Assembly: GCA_009731375.1 (NCBI GenBank)
Contig: BJOX01000291.1
Location: 1 to 29,853, forward strand
DNA: 29,853 bases
Source of the DNA: Paulinella micropora
Taxonomy: Eukaryota > Cercozoa > Imbricatea > Euglyphida
Reading direction: 5' to 3'
Under the pieces are notes generated by a model. It was not told the DNA's origin. It made no database searches and saw only the letters and a list, made by a program, of their open reading frames with translations. A program made the translations under genes and the position numbers. Shown piece after piece: positions 1 to 8,566 of this stretch (the stretch's first letter is position 1; every line of letters begins with the position of its first letter).

Positions 1-424
1 GATGGAGTTTCGAGACTGTTCGACAGTCTAGTATAAACCGACAGAGCACTGTGGGTTTTATTCCGGGCTCAACAAGCGAGAAAGTGCACCCTGAGGGAAC
101 AGGATTGTGCTTCCCGTCGCTGTTTCGGCATGTGACTTATAGTCGTATGGCTAGGCACACATAAGGCACCCCACCACGGGCCCAGCACACCCACACCATC
201 CCCTAATTCTCTGTCTGTCGACAGATGGCACCCATTTCAAAAAGCCAAGCCCAAGGGAGGGTCAGTGACACCTCAAGTGGCCTTGGTTCACTCCGTGGAG
301 TAAGTGATGAGATCAACTGATGAAATATCGACTAATGTCAGAAAAAAGGAGCTTCTGATTTCGTCAACCAAGGAAGTCTGTGGGTAAAGTATTAACCCGA
401 TGCCCAGCTAAGCCGTATAGATAA

Positions 425-487
<63 letters not shown>

Positions 488-596
488 CATAGATAGATGG
501 ATAAAGAGATAAACAGAGAGACATACAAATACTTGATACGTTATTATCTAGTTGCTTTGTTGGACTTGTCTGAGGAAAAGATGTAGCACAAGACAT
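1..596. other. left flank, no gene recognised
   Basis: I see no convincing coding region here. The sequence is of mixed composition up to a TAGA microsatellite and then runs to the 5' truncation point of a LINE copy near 597. Short open frames across the microsatellite are low-complexity artefacts. Confidence 0.6.
416..511. repeat. (TAGA)n microsatellite
   Basis: Near-perfect TAGA tetranucleotide tandem with a few interruptions toward its 3' end (TACA, TGGA). Seen directly. Confidence 0.95.
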
Positions 597-598
597 AC

Positions 599-1886
599 CA
601 ACCTGCGCAAGCACCTGCAGAGGGGGGCAGCACGAGGGCGGAAGCCAAGCGCGGCCGTCGGGTCCGGAAACGAGCCAAAAAGCACCGCTCCAAGCAGTTC
701 GATACCTGCTTCAAGCTACTCGTCGCGAGTCACAACTGGCAAGGTAAAACGGGATACGACAACGTATGCACTGCTGAATGAGCATCATTCTACAAGCACG
801 AGGGCTGGCTAGTCATCGGGGCTCAGGAGCACCGCATGGGCAAGAAGCAACTTTCCAAATGCAGCCTGGATGGATTCCGGATTTTTGGAAAACCTGCGGA
901 GGTCAGCGAGAAAAATCGCTGCAAGGGTGGGGTTCTATTCGCGGTGGCTAACTTCCTTGGTCCGTATTGCAACCTGGTGTCAGCCNNNNNNNNNNTCCGT
1001 CGACCACCGGCAGCAAGTGTGGTCAAGATATCTATGCGGGCAACGGCTACTTTCCCCAGGAAACGCAGGAAGAGTCGTCAGAGGCGTATGCGGCCTGGCA
1101 GGCAGCTATATCTTTTTTTGGAGCCAAAGGTCTTGTGGTCACGGTGGCGGATGCCAACGCGAAGCTCGGGCCGGCATGCAGCCGAAAAGAAGAGGAGGTC
1201 GTCGGTCAGCACGGGGAGGTCGATGATAAGGGAGCACCGGTACGTTCGGAGAACGGCAAGAGACTCGCGGCTGTCCTCGTCGCTACGGGCCTGCGAAATC
1301 TGAGCGGCTTCTCGTGCCCAGTGGAAGGGTCCTACTGGTGGTCCCGGCGTGAGCAGCGCGGCATGGGCACAGGCAAGCACCTCCTCGATTACATCTGCGC
1401 GTCGCCTGGCTTGGCATCTGGAGCAAAGTTCGGAGTATGCGAAGATGATCTTGATACGGACCACAAGGCAGTATGGGCCGAACTGACGTGGAGCGGCCAG
1501 CGCCGGCCAAAGCGGGCTGCGAAACCTTACAGGTCCTTTCGTGTTGATAAGCTTATTGGTGCTGGTGTCTCGGGTAATGATCACGCTGCGAAGCAAGCGC
1601 TGGATTATCTACGCGACAAGTTCGATGACGTATTCCAGCATTGCCTACAGAAGCTTGGAGTGCATCAGCTGCCTGAGCTTGATCTATCGGGTGGGGCCGA
1701 CAGCCAACGAGTGGTAGATGACGTCACCGAGCGAGTGGCGCAGTCCTTCCCCCTCCTTCCGAATGGCGGCGCACCGGGTCCTTGGCTCCAGATGTATACG
1801 ACCCCGTTTCACCAACAATTGGTTCGACGGGGAGCTAAAGGAGCTCATTCAACAGCGCCGGGAGGCCTACGCAGCATACAGGAGGG
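599..1886 (+). pseudogene. LINE ORF2 N-terminal part: endonuclease domain, broken
   Basis: The translated segments look like an exonuclease-endonuclease-phosphatase (APE-type) domain that nicks target DNA for retrotransposition. An N-terminal strand reads VASHNWQGK (about 722-748), a QEHR motif lies near 824-835, a DANAKLG segment near 1150-1170, an LLDYI segment near 1380, and the terminal TDHKAVWAEL near 1456-1485 carries the catalytic DH pair. The frame is broken by TGA at 779-781, by the 10-N gap at 986-995 across which the frame changes, and again around 1780-1890, where a linker rich in charged residues moves to another frame. It lies directly upstream of the reverse transcriptase and was presumably one ORF with it. 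This copy cannot be functional as assembled. Confidence 0.8.
986..995. other. assembly gap (10 N)
   Basis: Ten consecutive Ns lie inside the endonuclease region. The coding frame differs on either side, so the gap length is probably nominal. Confidence 0.99.
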
Positions 1887-4874
1887 ATGAATCGAATGCG
1901 AAGCCCGTCTGAATTGGCTACGTCTGTCTCCGCAAGCAAATTCGGAATGCAACTTGGGCCAAGAAATCCGCCTCTTTCAAGCAAGTGCAGGAAGAAGCAG
2001 TCAAATGTCAACGCGAGCAATCCTCAAAGCGCTTTTGGCTACTCGCGAAGCGGCTTGGCGGCACGCAGAACGAAGGTCTCCGCGCCGGCGCAAAGGGAGG
2101 ATGGCTCACTGGCGTGTACGCTGCCCGAAAAGATCGCTCGGTGGGAGGAATTTCGGAAAAATCTGGTGAAGCCACGGGAAAATCCGGCAAGTGCGGCTGT
2201 TGTGGTGGAGTGCTGTGCAGAAGCAGGCTCGCTGGAGTGGGAGGAAGCCGAAGCTAAGCGGCAGTTCCACTGGAACGATCGCTTCAGAGATGAGGTGGCC
2301 CGGGCTATGAAGGAGTTCTTAGTAGGTGAAGACACTTGCGAAGAGCTGGACAAGCCGTTCACGCAAGAGGAGGTCCTTGCAAGGCAACGTGCCCTGAGTA
2401 ACCACAAAGCTTGTGGCGAGGACAAAGTGAAGAACGAGATGCTCAAGTATGGCGGCGCCTACATCAATGGCTACTTAACGCAGTACTTCAACTGGATTCG
2501 AGAAGCCGAGAGGACTCCAAAAGCTTGGGGCAAGGGAATCATCGTCAATATCCCCAAGGGTGGGGATCCTACGGATCCTGACAACTGGAGGGATATCTCG
2601 ATTATTAGTTGCCTTGGTAAGCTGTATCTGTCCTTATTAGCTACTCGTCTAACGCTCTTCGTGGATGGCCCGGATAAGCTACGTCCAGAGCAGGGAGGCT
2701 TCCGCCCGGGGCGTCGCACTACGGATCAGGTCTTTACCCTTTGGCAGAGGTTGAAGGGGCGTCAGCAGCAGAAGCGGGAGTCGTATGTCCTGTTCGTCGA
2801 TCTACGCAAGGCTTTCCCGTCTGTTTGGAGAGATGGCCTATTTGAGAGGCTCTGGAAGCTGGGTGTAAGGGGCAAGTTCTGGCGCACGCTACGCAGGTGC
2901 TACGAGCAGACTTCGTCGCAAGTGCTAGTTGATGGAGCACTCACCCCCGAAGTACTGGAGGGTGTAGGCGTCCAACAGGGGTCCCCTCTCTCTCCCACAC
3001 TCTTCAACGTCTTTATGGATGAGCTGTGTGATCGGCTGGCGAGTGCCCTCAAGATCACGGATGTGAAGCGGCTGAACGACATCAAGGCACTTCTATACGC
3101 GGACGACGTGGCCCTCATCGCTCACAGTCGCACCGAGCTCCAGAAGATGGTCAATGTTGTGGCCAAGTTCGCGGAAGATTACCGGCTGGAAGTCAACTTG
3201 AAGCCCGGCAAGACGGAAATCATGCCCATTTACACGTCGAGCAAGGCGAAACGACCAAGTATCAGGGAGCGAGGTGAGCCCGTGGTGTGGTTTCGCGGCC
3301 AGAAGCTTTGTGTCACCAGTCAGTACAAGTACCTGGGAGTGGTTATCACCGACGACCTGAAGTGGAAGGAGCAGGCCCTGCGGGCTACGCGTGTCACTGA
3401 AGTCGCCACCGCAGGTTGGTACTCTTTGTGGTGTGCAGGTGAGATACAAGCTAGGTATCGTCTCATGTGCTGGAATCAACTTGTGGGGGCCAAGCTGAAG
3501 TACGCCTTCGATGTCTGGCGTGCCCCCGTATCGCAGCTCACCAAGCTGGAGGCAGCAATGCTGCGCCCCATGAGGATGATTCTCGGCATCAGCCCTAAGA
3601 CAAGCAAGTGGATTACACTCTTTCTGGCGCGCTCTTTGAGTGCGGAGCGTTTGCGGCGGGCGGCGCAACTGAAGTTCTATGGACGGCTGCGTGTTCTACC
3701 GGAGAAGCGATTTCCTGTCATCGCATCTCAAGTCAAATCCGACTGGACTGCGGAGGCCGAAGGCGCTATCAGGGACTCAATGGATCTACAACAAGGGCTT
3801 CAGGAGCTCCTAAATAGCTCAGAGAAGGACCTCGAGGGTTGGTGTTCGACTGTGGACAAGTGGGCCCTTCAGCAGGACGTCAAGATGGTGCAGCAACTGA
3901 TGTGGGACAAGCGAGAGGCAGGCAGCGATCTTACTGATGGCCTGCGAGTCATCCTAAGACAAGTCTTTGGAACTAAGGAGTTCCCAAGATGGGTAGCCCT
4001 TGATGATGCGCATTATAATCTGCTTCGGAGAAGGTTGCTCAGCTGCAACAACCGCCTTCGGTTGTACCGCAGCAAGTTGGTCAGTGGCATGTCCCCTCGC
4101 TGCTTCTGTTGTCATGATGATGTCAATGAGTCCCTTGCGCACTTCTTATGGGATTGCCCCATGCATGAGGGGAGACGTAAGCAGCTGTTGCTGAGTATGC
4201 AGAGGCTCGGTGGCATGGCTGTGGGGGGTGCTGAGGGGGATGGAGGGAGTGAGGAGGGTGGTGAGGTCGTAGGCGGTGAGGTTGTGGTGGAGGATGTGTT
4301 GCTTGGGCGGGAGCGGGAGGGCTCTGTGCGGCAGGGTTGGGATGATATGTCGCCTGTGGATCAATCACGATTGTTTTGTAAGCTTTTTCAGGGGAAGTCG
4401 CGCTTCCGCAGTAACTTTAGGCTTGCTGCGTTGTTAGGGGTTACAGCGTTGCGTCCCCCTCCAAAGTTGGATGTGTTGTTTGGATCATATGTGTCTGAGT
4501 GTTGGTCTGCTAGGGAGGGTAAAAGGGAGGAGCTTGGGGTGGAGGATGGGGGCGAGGAGGTGATTGACCTCACTGAGGTTCCATCAGCTTCTGTCCCACC
4601 CTCTCCCCCAAGTGACGTTGATGTTGCGCGGCGCGGCCGTCCGCGCAGTGTGGACGTCCTGGCTAGAGAGAGGGGTTCGGGAGCGCAGCGTAGTGTCTCC
4701 GAGTTCTTCTCTTCAGCTAACACCCTCGCATCTAGCTCTTCATGCACTTCACAGCCCCCATCTGCCCCTGCTGTTGCTGCTATGTCTGTTTGGTGTTCTG
4801 ACAATGCGTTGGGATCGGCTGACCCCGGTGACCCAAAGGAGGCACATGTCCAGGATCTGGATCTGATGCTATAG
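1887..4874 (+). CDS. LINE reverse transcriptase (ORF2 C-terminal part)
   Basis: This is a long open frame of 995 codons encoding a non-LTR reverse transcriptase that copies the element's RNA at the nicked target. The motifs occur in order: PKGGDPTDPDNWRDISI (RT1), RPEQGGFRPGR (RT2), FVDLRKAF (motif A aspartate), GVQQGSPLSPTLFNVFMDEL (motif B), LLYADDVALIA (motif C, the catalytic YADD), a GKTEIM segment and YKYLGVVI. Near 4098-4160 a C-x2-C-x8-H-x4-C cluster, starting CFCC and ending LWDC, matches the C-terminal zinc knuckle of LINE ORF2 proteins. The first roughly 70 codons look out of frame with family-like sequence, so the true protein enters this frame near 2090. The acidic, serine/proline-rich C-terminus (after about 4200) is low complexity. 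A (TTA)n tail follows the stop. Confidence 0.92.
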   Translation: MNRMRSPSELATSVSASKFGMQLGPRNPPLSSKCRKKQSNVNASNPQSAFGYSRSGLAARRTKVSAPAQREDGSLACTLPEKIARWEEFRKNLVKPRENPASAAVVVECCAEAGSLEWEEAEAKRQFHWNDRFRDEVARAMKEFLVGEDTCEELDKPFTQEEVLARQRALSNHKACGEDKVKNEMLKYGGAYINGYLTQYFNWIREAERTPKAWGKGIIVNIPKGGDPTDPDNWRDISIISCLGKLYLSLLATRLTLFVDGPDKLRPEQGGFRPGRRTTDQVFTLWQRLKGRQQQKRESYVLFVDLRKAFPSVWRDGLFERLWKLGVRGKFWRTLRRCYEQTSSQVLVDGALTPEVLEGVGVQQGSPLSPTLFNVFMDELCDRLASALKITDVKRLNDIKALLYADDVALIAHSRTELQKMVNVVAKFAEDYRLEVNLKPGKTEIMPIYTSSKAKRPSIRERGEPVVWFRGQKLCVTSQYKYLGVVITDDLKWKEQALRATRVTEVATAGWYSLWCAGEIQARYRLMCWNQLVGAKLKYAFDVWRAPVSQLTKLEAAMLRPMRMILGISPKTSKWITLFLARSLSAERLRRAAQLKFYGRLRVLPEKRFPVIASQVKSDWTAEAEGAIRDSMDLQQGLQELLNSSEKDLEGWCSTVDKWALQQDVKMVQQLMWDKREAGSDLTDGLRVILRQVFGTKEFPRWVALDDAHYNLLRRRLLSCNNRLRLYRSKLVSGMSPRCFCCHDDVNESLAHFLWDCPMHEGRRKQLLLSMQRLGGMAVGGAEGDGGSEEGGEVVGGEVVVEDVLLGREREGSVRQGWDDMSPVDQSRLFCKLFQGKSRFRSNFRLAALLGVTALRPPPKLDVLFGSYVSECWSAREGKREELGVEDGGEEVIDLTEVPSASVPPSPPSDVDVARRGRPRSVDVLARERGSGAQRSVSEFFSSANTLASSSSCTSQPPSAPAVAAMSVWCSDNALGSADPGDPKEAHVQDLDLML

Positions 4875-4886
4875 TCTGAGGAAGCC

Positions 4887-4942
<56 letters not shown>
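4887..4942. repeat. (TTA)n tail of LINE copy 1
   Basis: Uninterrupted TTA/ATT tandem starting about a dozen bases after the RT stop codon, consistent with the simple-repeat 3' end of the LINE. Confidence 0.9.
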
Positions 4943-4946
<4 letters not shown>

Positions 4947-5225
4947 CATATATATGTATATGTAATATATATATAATATATATTACCTTTTATGTCATTT
5001 CACTTTTTATTTTCATTTTCTCCTTTACTTTATTTTTATTTCATTTTATTTTTGATACTCTCAATCTATTTTTATTTTATTTTAATATTTATAATAATTT
5101 AATTTTCATTATTATTAATAATCTGAGAAGTAGGTCACCATCTAATTAAATCAATAGCTCTTGAGCTAACGATTTGTATGGATGATCAGAAGTTAAATAA
5201 CTTCATTAAATCGAAGGCCTAGGTC
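4943..5225. other. AT-rich spacer, no gene
   Basis: A strongly AT-rich stretch with TATA runs and no coding potential that I can see. It separates two microsatellite blocks. Confidence 0.6.
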
Positions 5226-5295
5226 TAGTAGTAGTAGTAGTAGAAGTAGTAGTAGTAGTAGTAGTAATAGTTGTAGTAGTAGAAGTAGTAGTAGT
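5226..5295. repeat. (TAG)n microsatellite
   Basis: TAG/GTA tandem with a few substitutions (GAA, AAT, TTG). The same triplet flanks the integrated virus at both ends. Confidence 0.9.
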
Positions 5296-5313
5296 CTATA
5301 CATATTTACCTCC

Positions 5314-5449
<136 letters not shown>

Positions 5450-6434
5450 CGTGCACAAGATGGCACTCCATGGGAAGAGGAGGTGGTTGGGCCTCTCCCC
5501 ACGAAGGTGACCGCTTGGCGAGGGCGGTCACCAGAATATGCGCAACTCTCGACTGTGCATTTACTCGGTAGGGGTTCGGCTAGGCAGGTTGTGGGGTTGT
5601 CTGTTGGATTGTTGGTTGGCTCGTTTTTTTTTGCTGTTGGTTTGGGTCTGGTTTCCTGGTTAGCCCATTTTCGCCGAATTTCCTGCTAAGTAAATGCCTG
5701 GTGGCTTCCAGTTCCGGTTGGTGATCTTGTTGAGGTGAGTATTGGGAGGAAACAGTACCTAGATGGGTTGAAGATATGATTCACATTGAGCCGAGATGGG
5801 GCCGAGTTGACCTGTTCCAACTCTGCTCCGTTTCGGCTTCATGTTAATCCTATCTTCATCCTATCTGGGTTTTGTCTCCTCCCTATCTTCGCTTCTTCGG
5901 CGTTGCCTAACTGGAATACATGATGACGCGCACGTTGGAGAGGTGCTTCAGTCGGTCCCAATGCCTTGCCAGTGCCTTGCTGCGTTGCCGTGCCTTGCCC
6001 CATGCATTCACACCCTTCACCGTTGCATTTCTAACTGAGCAGCTTCGGCTGGGATTAGTATACTTATCTGTAAAACCCTGTAGGTACCGCTAGGTTCGCG
6101 CCTTCTATACCCACGTGGGGGGAGGAGTTTCAGCTACACGCCGTCCGATCTGGCTCCACTCGGTGACACCCGTACCTCATGATTTGTATTGTTAGGAGCA
6201 GCTGAAAGTCCATAAGGCATGAGAGTAGAGGCGTTGGCGATGCGATGGAGAGTGTGTGTAGTGCGCGAGGCAGGTTCTGGTGACGCTGGGGGTGCTGGCG
6301 GGCGCCCAAGGGCACGAAGCGACGCGGCAGCGTCCAGTGACACCGGCGGAAATGCGTGTAGTGTGTGTTGCAGATACCGCCGATGCTATTTGCATGGGCG
6401 GGAGCTTTCCTCGGCGTAAAGAGGCGCGGCGGTG
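5450..6434 (+). other. probable 5' leader of LINE copy 2
   Basis: About 985 bp of GC-richer sequence between the (TTA)n block and the LINE ORF1 start. It contains short open frames but none with recognisable or convincing coding character. Its position suggests the 5' untranslated/promoter region of LINE copy 2; this is inference, since copy 1 lacks the corresponding part for comparison. Confidence 0.45.
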
Positions 6435-7417
6435 ATGGCCAGCGACATTGGCCGTCTACTACTCTCAATGGATTACAAATACGCGAAGCACGGAGCTACC
6501 ACTGTGGCCCTTATGGGACAAGATAGAATCGCCGAAGACCTGGACAATCCCCGTGGGAATGCCTCTTCGACTGGCTCTGGCACGATGTCCCAGGATGTGA
6601 GGATGAGGGCTCGCGTGTATGACGGAATTCCTGAACCACGTGGAGAGGCTATCTTAGCTGCGCCTCATCCTTCCTCCCCAAACCTGGCACACGGGTCGGC
6701 GCTTCAACATAAGGCGAGCGGCGCTATATGGCAGATGGCACCGCCGCCTCGACGGTACCGGCGGGTAGATCGGTACGACAAGGACGGGCGTAATCTGATT
6801 GTCTGGGGGCTCTCAGAACGCGCCAATCTACAGGAGATCGCCTCCAAAATGAGCGGTCTTGGTCTGGTGGTCCCGGTAATGGAGTGGCAAGGCCAGCGAA
6901 TGTCTCGTCACCTGGAGCTGGTCTACGAGGACGATGACAGCAGGCAGACGGCGTTGCAGCAACTCAAACATCTCAAATTCTTCGGCAGAGGGGTCAATGT
7001 GGCCCTTGGGCGCAGGTTCAGGGACAGGGAACGTGTCCGAAGGCTTATTCGCATCCATCTGCGTGGGGAAGCGGCGGTCCGGAAGGAGGAAGCTGCGACG
7101 GGATATCGCGTCTTGCCTCTGCATGAAGAATGTGTCGATGATGTGCAGGTGGTGTCTTCGGAATTGGCTGCCGATGCACCTAAGTGTGTGTCTGAGTGTG
7201 CTGATATGCATGTGGTGCCCCTGCATTCGGCGGCCAGTGCAGTGGGGGACCAACCTGCGCAAGCACCTGCAGAGGGGGGCAGCACGAGGGCGGAAGCCAA
7301 GCGCGGCCGTCGGGTCCGGAAACGAGCCAAGAAGCACCGCTCCAAGCAGTTCGATACCTGCTTCAAGCTACTCGTCGCGAGTCACAACTGGCAAGGTAAA
7401 ACTACTACTACTACTAG
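6435..7417 (+). pseudogene. LINE ORF1 protein, copy 2, interrupted by the viral insertion
   Basis: The open frame begins at ATG 6435 (a GTG codon precedes it). Its central part resembles the RRM-like RNA-binding region of L1-type ORF1 proteins: a NLIVWGLSE strand, then RHLELVYED, a QLKHLKFFGRGVNVAL segment, and an arginine-rich helix RRFRDRERVRRL. The C-terminus is strongly basic (RRVRKRAKKHRSK). From 7248 to 7400 it is nearly identical to 597-748 of copy 1, where the sequence runs on into the endonuclease domain. Here the match stops at 7400/7401 in a (TAC)n/(TAG)n tract and the frame then reads a few codons into the viral terminal repeat. The rest of this LINE copy does not reappear on the right side of the virus. 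Confidence 0.75.
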
Positions 7418-7569
7418 TAGTATAATATGAAATTTACAAGGGTCGTTTTTCGTGCCTTAAAACGACCTCATAAATTTCATTTCTCTTCTCCTATTGATTT
7501 GGCGCACAATCAATACAAGAGCACAAAACACCCTAAAGAGCCCCCAATCTAGCACTGAGAAAAAAATAT
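7418..7569 (+). repeat. left terminal inverted repeat
   Basis: Starts TAGTATAATATGAAATTTAC and matches the reverse complement of 28165-28314. About the first 115 bp are essentially identical; the match then becomes imperfect (a few substitutions and indels) to about 7569. Such repeats serve as ends for protein-primed replication and integrase recognition in this virus group. Confidence 0.95.
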
Positions 7570-7634
7570 TGTAAAAGAAAAATTTCGTCTTTGATATAGT
7601 TCATTTGTTTTTTGTCCATTTCAAAAACAAAAAC

Positions 7635-7862
7635 ATGGATAAACAGAAGAGAGCAGAATATGTAAAGGAAAGAAGAAAACAGAAATATACATGTGTATGT
7701 GGTAAAGTAATAGGTATATATGGAAAATATCAACACGAAAAATCTGACTTTCATAGAGACTACTTCGCAGAGAAAGAAGAGGTTATGATAGGAGGACATA
7801 AAGTTATTCGTATAATTCGTAGAAATGACGACATTGAAAGATATTATAAAAATCACTCGTGA
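7635..7862 (+). CDS. small zinc-finger-like protein
   Basis: 75 codons from the first ATG; an upstream TTG at 7605 is in frame but unlikely as a eukaryotic-type start. A basic N-terminus (KQKRAEYVKERRKQK) is followed by YTCVCGK, then histidines in KYQHEKSDFH, giving a C-x-C...H-x5-H arrangement. Short proteins of this style are common in PLVs and large DNA viruses and are thought to bind nucleic acid, but I cannot name a family. It is the first gene inside the left terminal repeat, on the same strand as the polymerase. Confidence 0.75.
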   Translation: MDKQKRAEYVKERRKQKYTCVCGKVIGIYGKYQHEKSDFHRDYFAEKEEVMIGGHKVIRIIRRNDDIERYYKNHS

Positions 7863-7884
7863 TTTGTTATAATAATGTTATAAA

Positions 7885-7933
7885 AATAAAATGTAAAATC
7901 ATTTAAAGAAATAAATATTATTACTTATATAAT
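7885..7933 (+). promoter_or_regulatory. repeated upstream block, copy A
   Basis: The block runs AATAAAATGTAAAA, then (T/C)CATTTAAAGAAATAAAT, then ATTACTTATA just before the start codon. It is nearly identical to 8195-8247 before the next gene. Likely contains promoter and upstream terminator/polyadenylation signals; function inferred from position. Confidence 0.6.
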
Positions 7934-8206
7934 ATGTCTTCTATAATGATACAAGCGGACAAGGAATTGAAAGAACTATACAACTTACATTTTCCAGAAG
8001 CATTAGCAGACGATAGAAGGATTAAGAAATACACTAGAAGAGAAACGCTTCAACGATATAGCAAAGCCTTTAAGTTTTGGGATGAACAGAAAAACAAAGC
8101 ATTAGAGGCTCCAACAATGTTGAATATCCACAAATGGGAAATATGTGAAGAAGCAATAAGACAACTTAAATTAAGGGTGATGATTGTATTAAATAATAAA
8201 ATGTAA
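7934..8206 (+). CDS. small charged protein of unknown function
   Basis: 90 codons, ATG start, TAA stop. Sequence is helical-looking and charged, with KKYTRRETLQRYSKAFKFW in the middle; no family recognised. It is preceded by a block at 7885-7933 that recurs before the next gene and overlaps this gene's own last codons, so the two genes sit in a repeated cassette-like arrangement. Confidence 0.7.
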   Translation: MSSIMIQADKELKELYNLHFPEALADDRRIKKYTRRETLQRYSKAFKFWDEQKNKALEAPTMLNIHKWEICEEAIRQLKLRVMIVLNNKM

Positions 8207-8247
8207 AACCATTTAAAGAAATAAATTATATTACTTATAATATAGAT
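8195..8247 (+). promoter_or_regulatory. repeated upstream block, copy B
   Basis: Second copy of the block at 7885-7933, differing by a few bases. Its first bases coincide with the final codons and stop of the preceding 90-codon gene; its ATTACTTATAATATAG end abuts the next start codon. Confidence 0.6.
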
Positions 8248-8424
8248 ATGGGGAGACACAAGAAATATCTCACACCCGAGGACAAACGAAAGGCTAACTC
8301 CGAAAAGGCTCTCGCATATTACAAAAGAAATAAGGATGAAATTAATCAAAAGAGGAAGGAGCAATTAAAAGAACGAGACAGAAAACTTAAGGAATATGAA
8401 GAAATGAAGGCGAGAGGAGTATAA
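8248..8424 (+). CDS. small lysine-rich protein (MGRHKKYLT type)
   Basis: 58 codons, ATG start, TAA stop. Opens MGRHKKYLTPEDKRKANSEK and continues as a lysine/glutamate-rich helix with YYKRNKDEINQKRKE. Short proteins opening with a G-R-x-K-K-Y-L-T motif followed by YYxxNK repeats are, to my knowledge, frequent in PLVs, giant viruses and algal genomes, and a DNA-binding role is plausible but unproven. Spaced about 40 bp after the previous gene. Confidence 0.75.
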   Translation: MGRHKKYLTPEDKRKANSEKALAYYKRNKDEINQKRKEQLKERDRKLKEYEEMKARGV

Positions 8425-8566
8425 AAAAAACAAAAAACGAAAAATTATTTTTTTGTTATGAATGAATTTCATGTTAAAGGTAAAACAATCTTATATATAT
8501 AAAAAGGGTAAAACAATTTAATTTATTTCCATTATTTTTATATCCACGCTAATATAAAAGTAAAAT
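8425..8566 (+). promoter_or_regulatory. intergenic hairpin and promoter-like region before polymerase
   Basis: An A-run/T-run inverted repeat (AACAAAAAA... / ...TTTTTTTGTT) follows the previous stop and may act as a terminator. Two direct repeats of GGTAAAACAAT flank TATATATATAAAA, a TATA-like box upstream of the polymerase start. Confidence 0.45.

Larger units (their letters stand above)
597..4942 (+). mobile_element. 5'-truncated LINE (non-LTR retrotransposon), copy 1
   Basis: From about 597 the sequence is nearly identical to 7248-7400, the end of a second copy's ORF1. Sequence to the left of 597 is unrelated, which is the usual 5' truncation of LINE insertion. The copy continues through an apurinic-type endonuclease region and a reverse transcriptase, and ends in a (TTA)n tail at 4887-4942, typical of a simple-repeat 3' tail. 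It is damaged: an in-frame TGA at 779-781, a 10-N gap at 986-995, and frame changes between about 1780 and 2100. Membership of an L1/I-like lineage is inferred from the ORF1, endonuclease and RT architecture; the clade is not assigned. Confidence 0.9.

Noticed and set aside
3093-3668. 191-codon minus-strand open frame opposite the reverse transcriptase
   Set aside because: Shadow of the GC-richer RT gene; the RT motifs are unambiguous on the plus strand.
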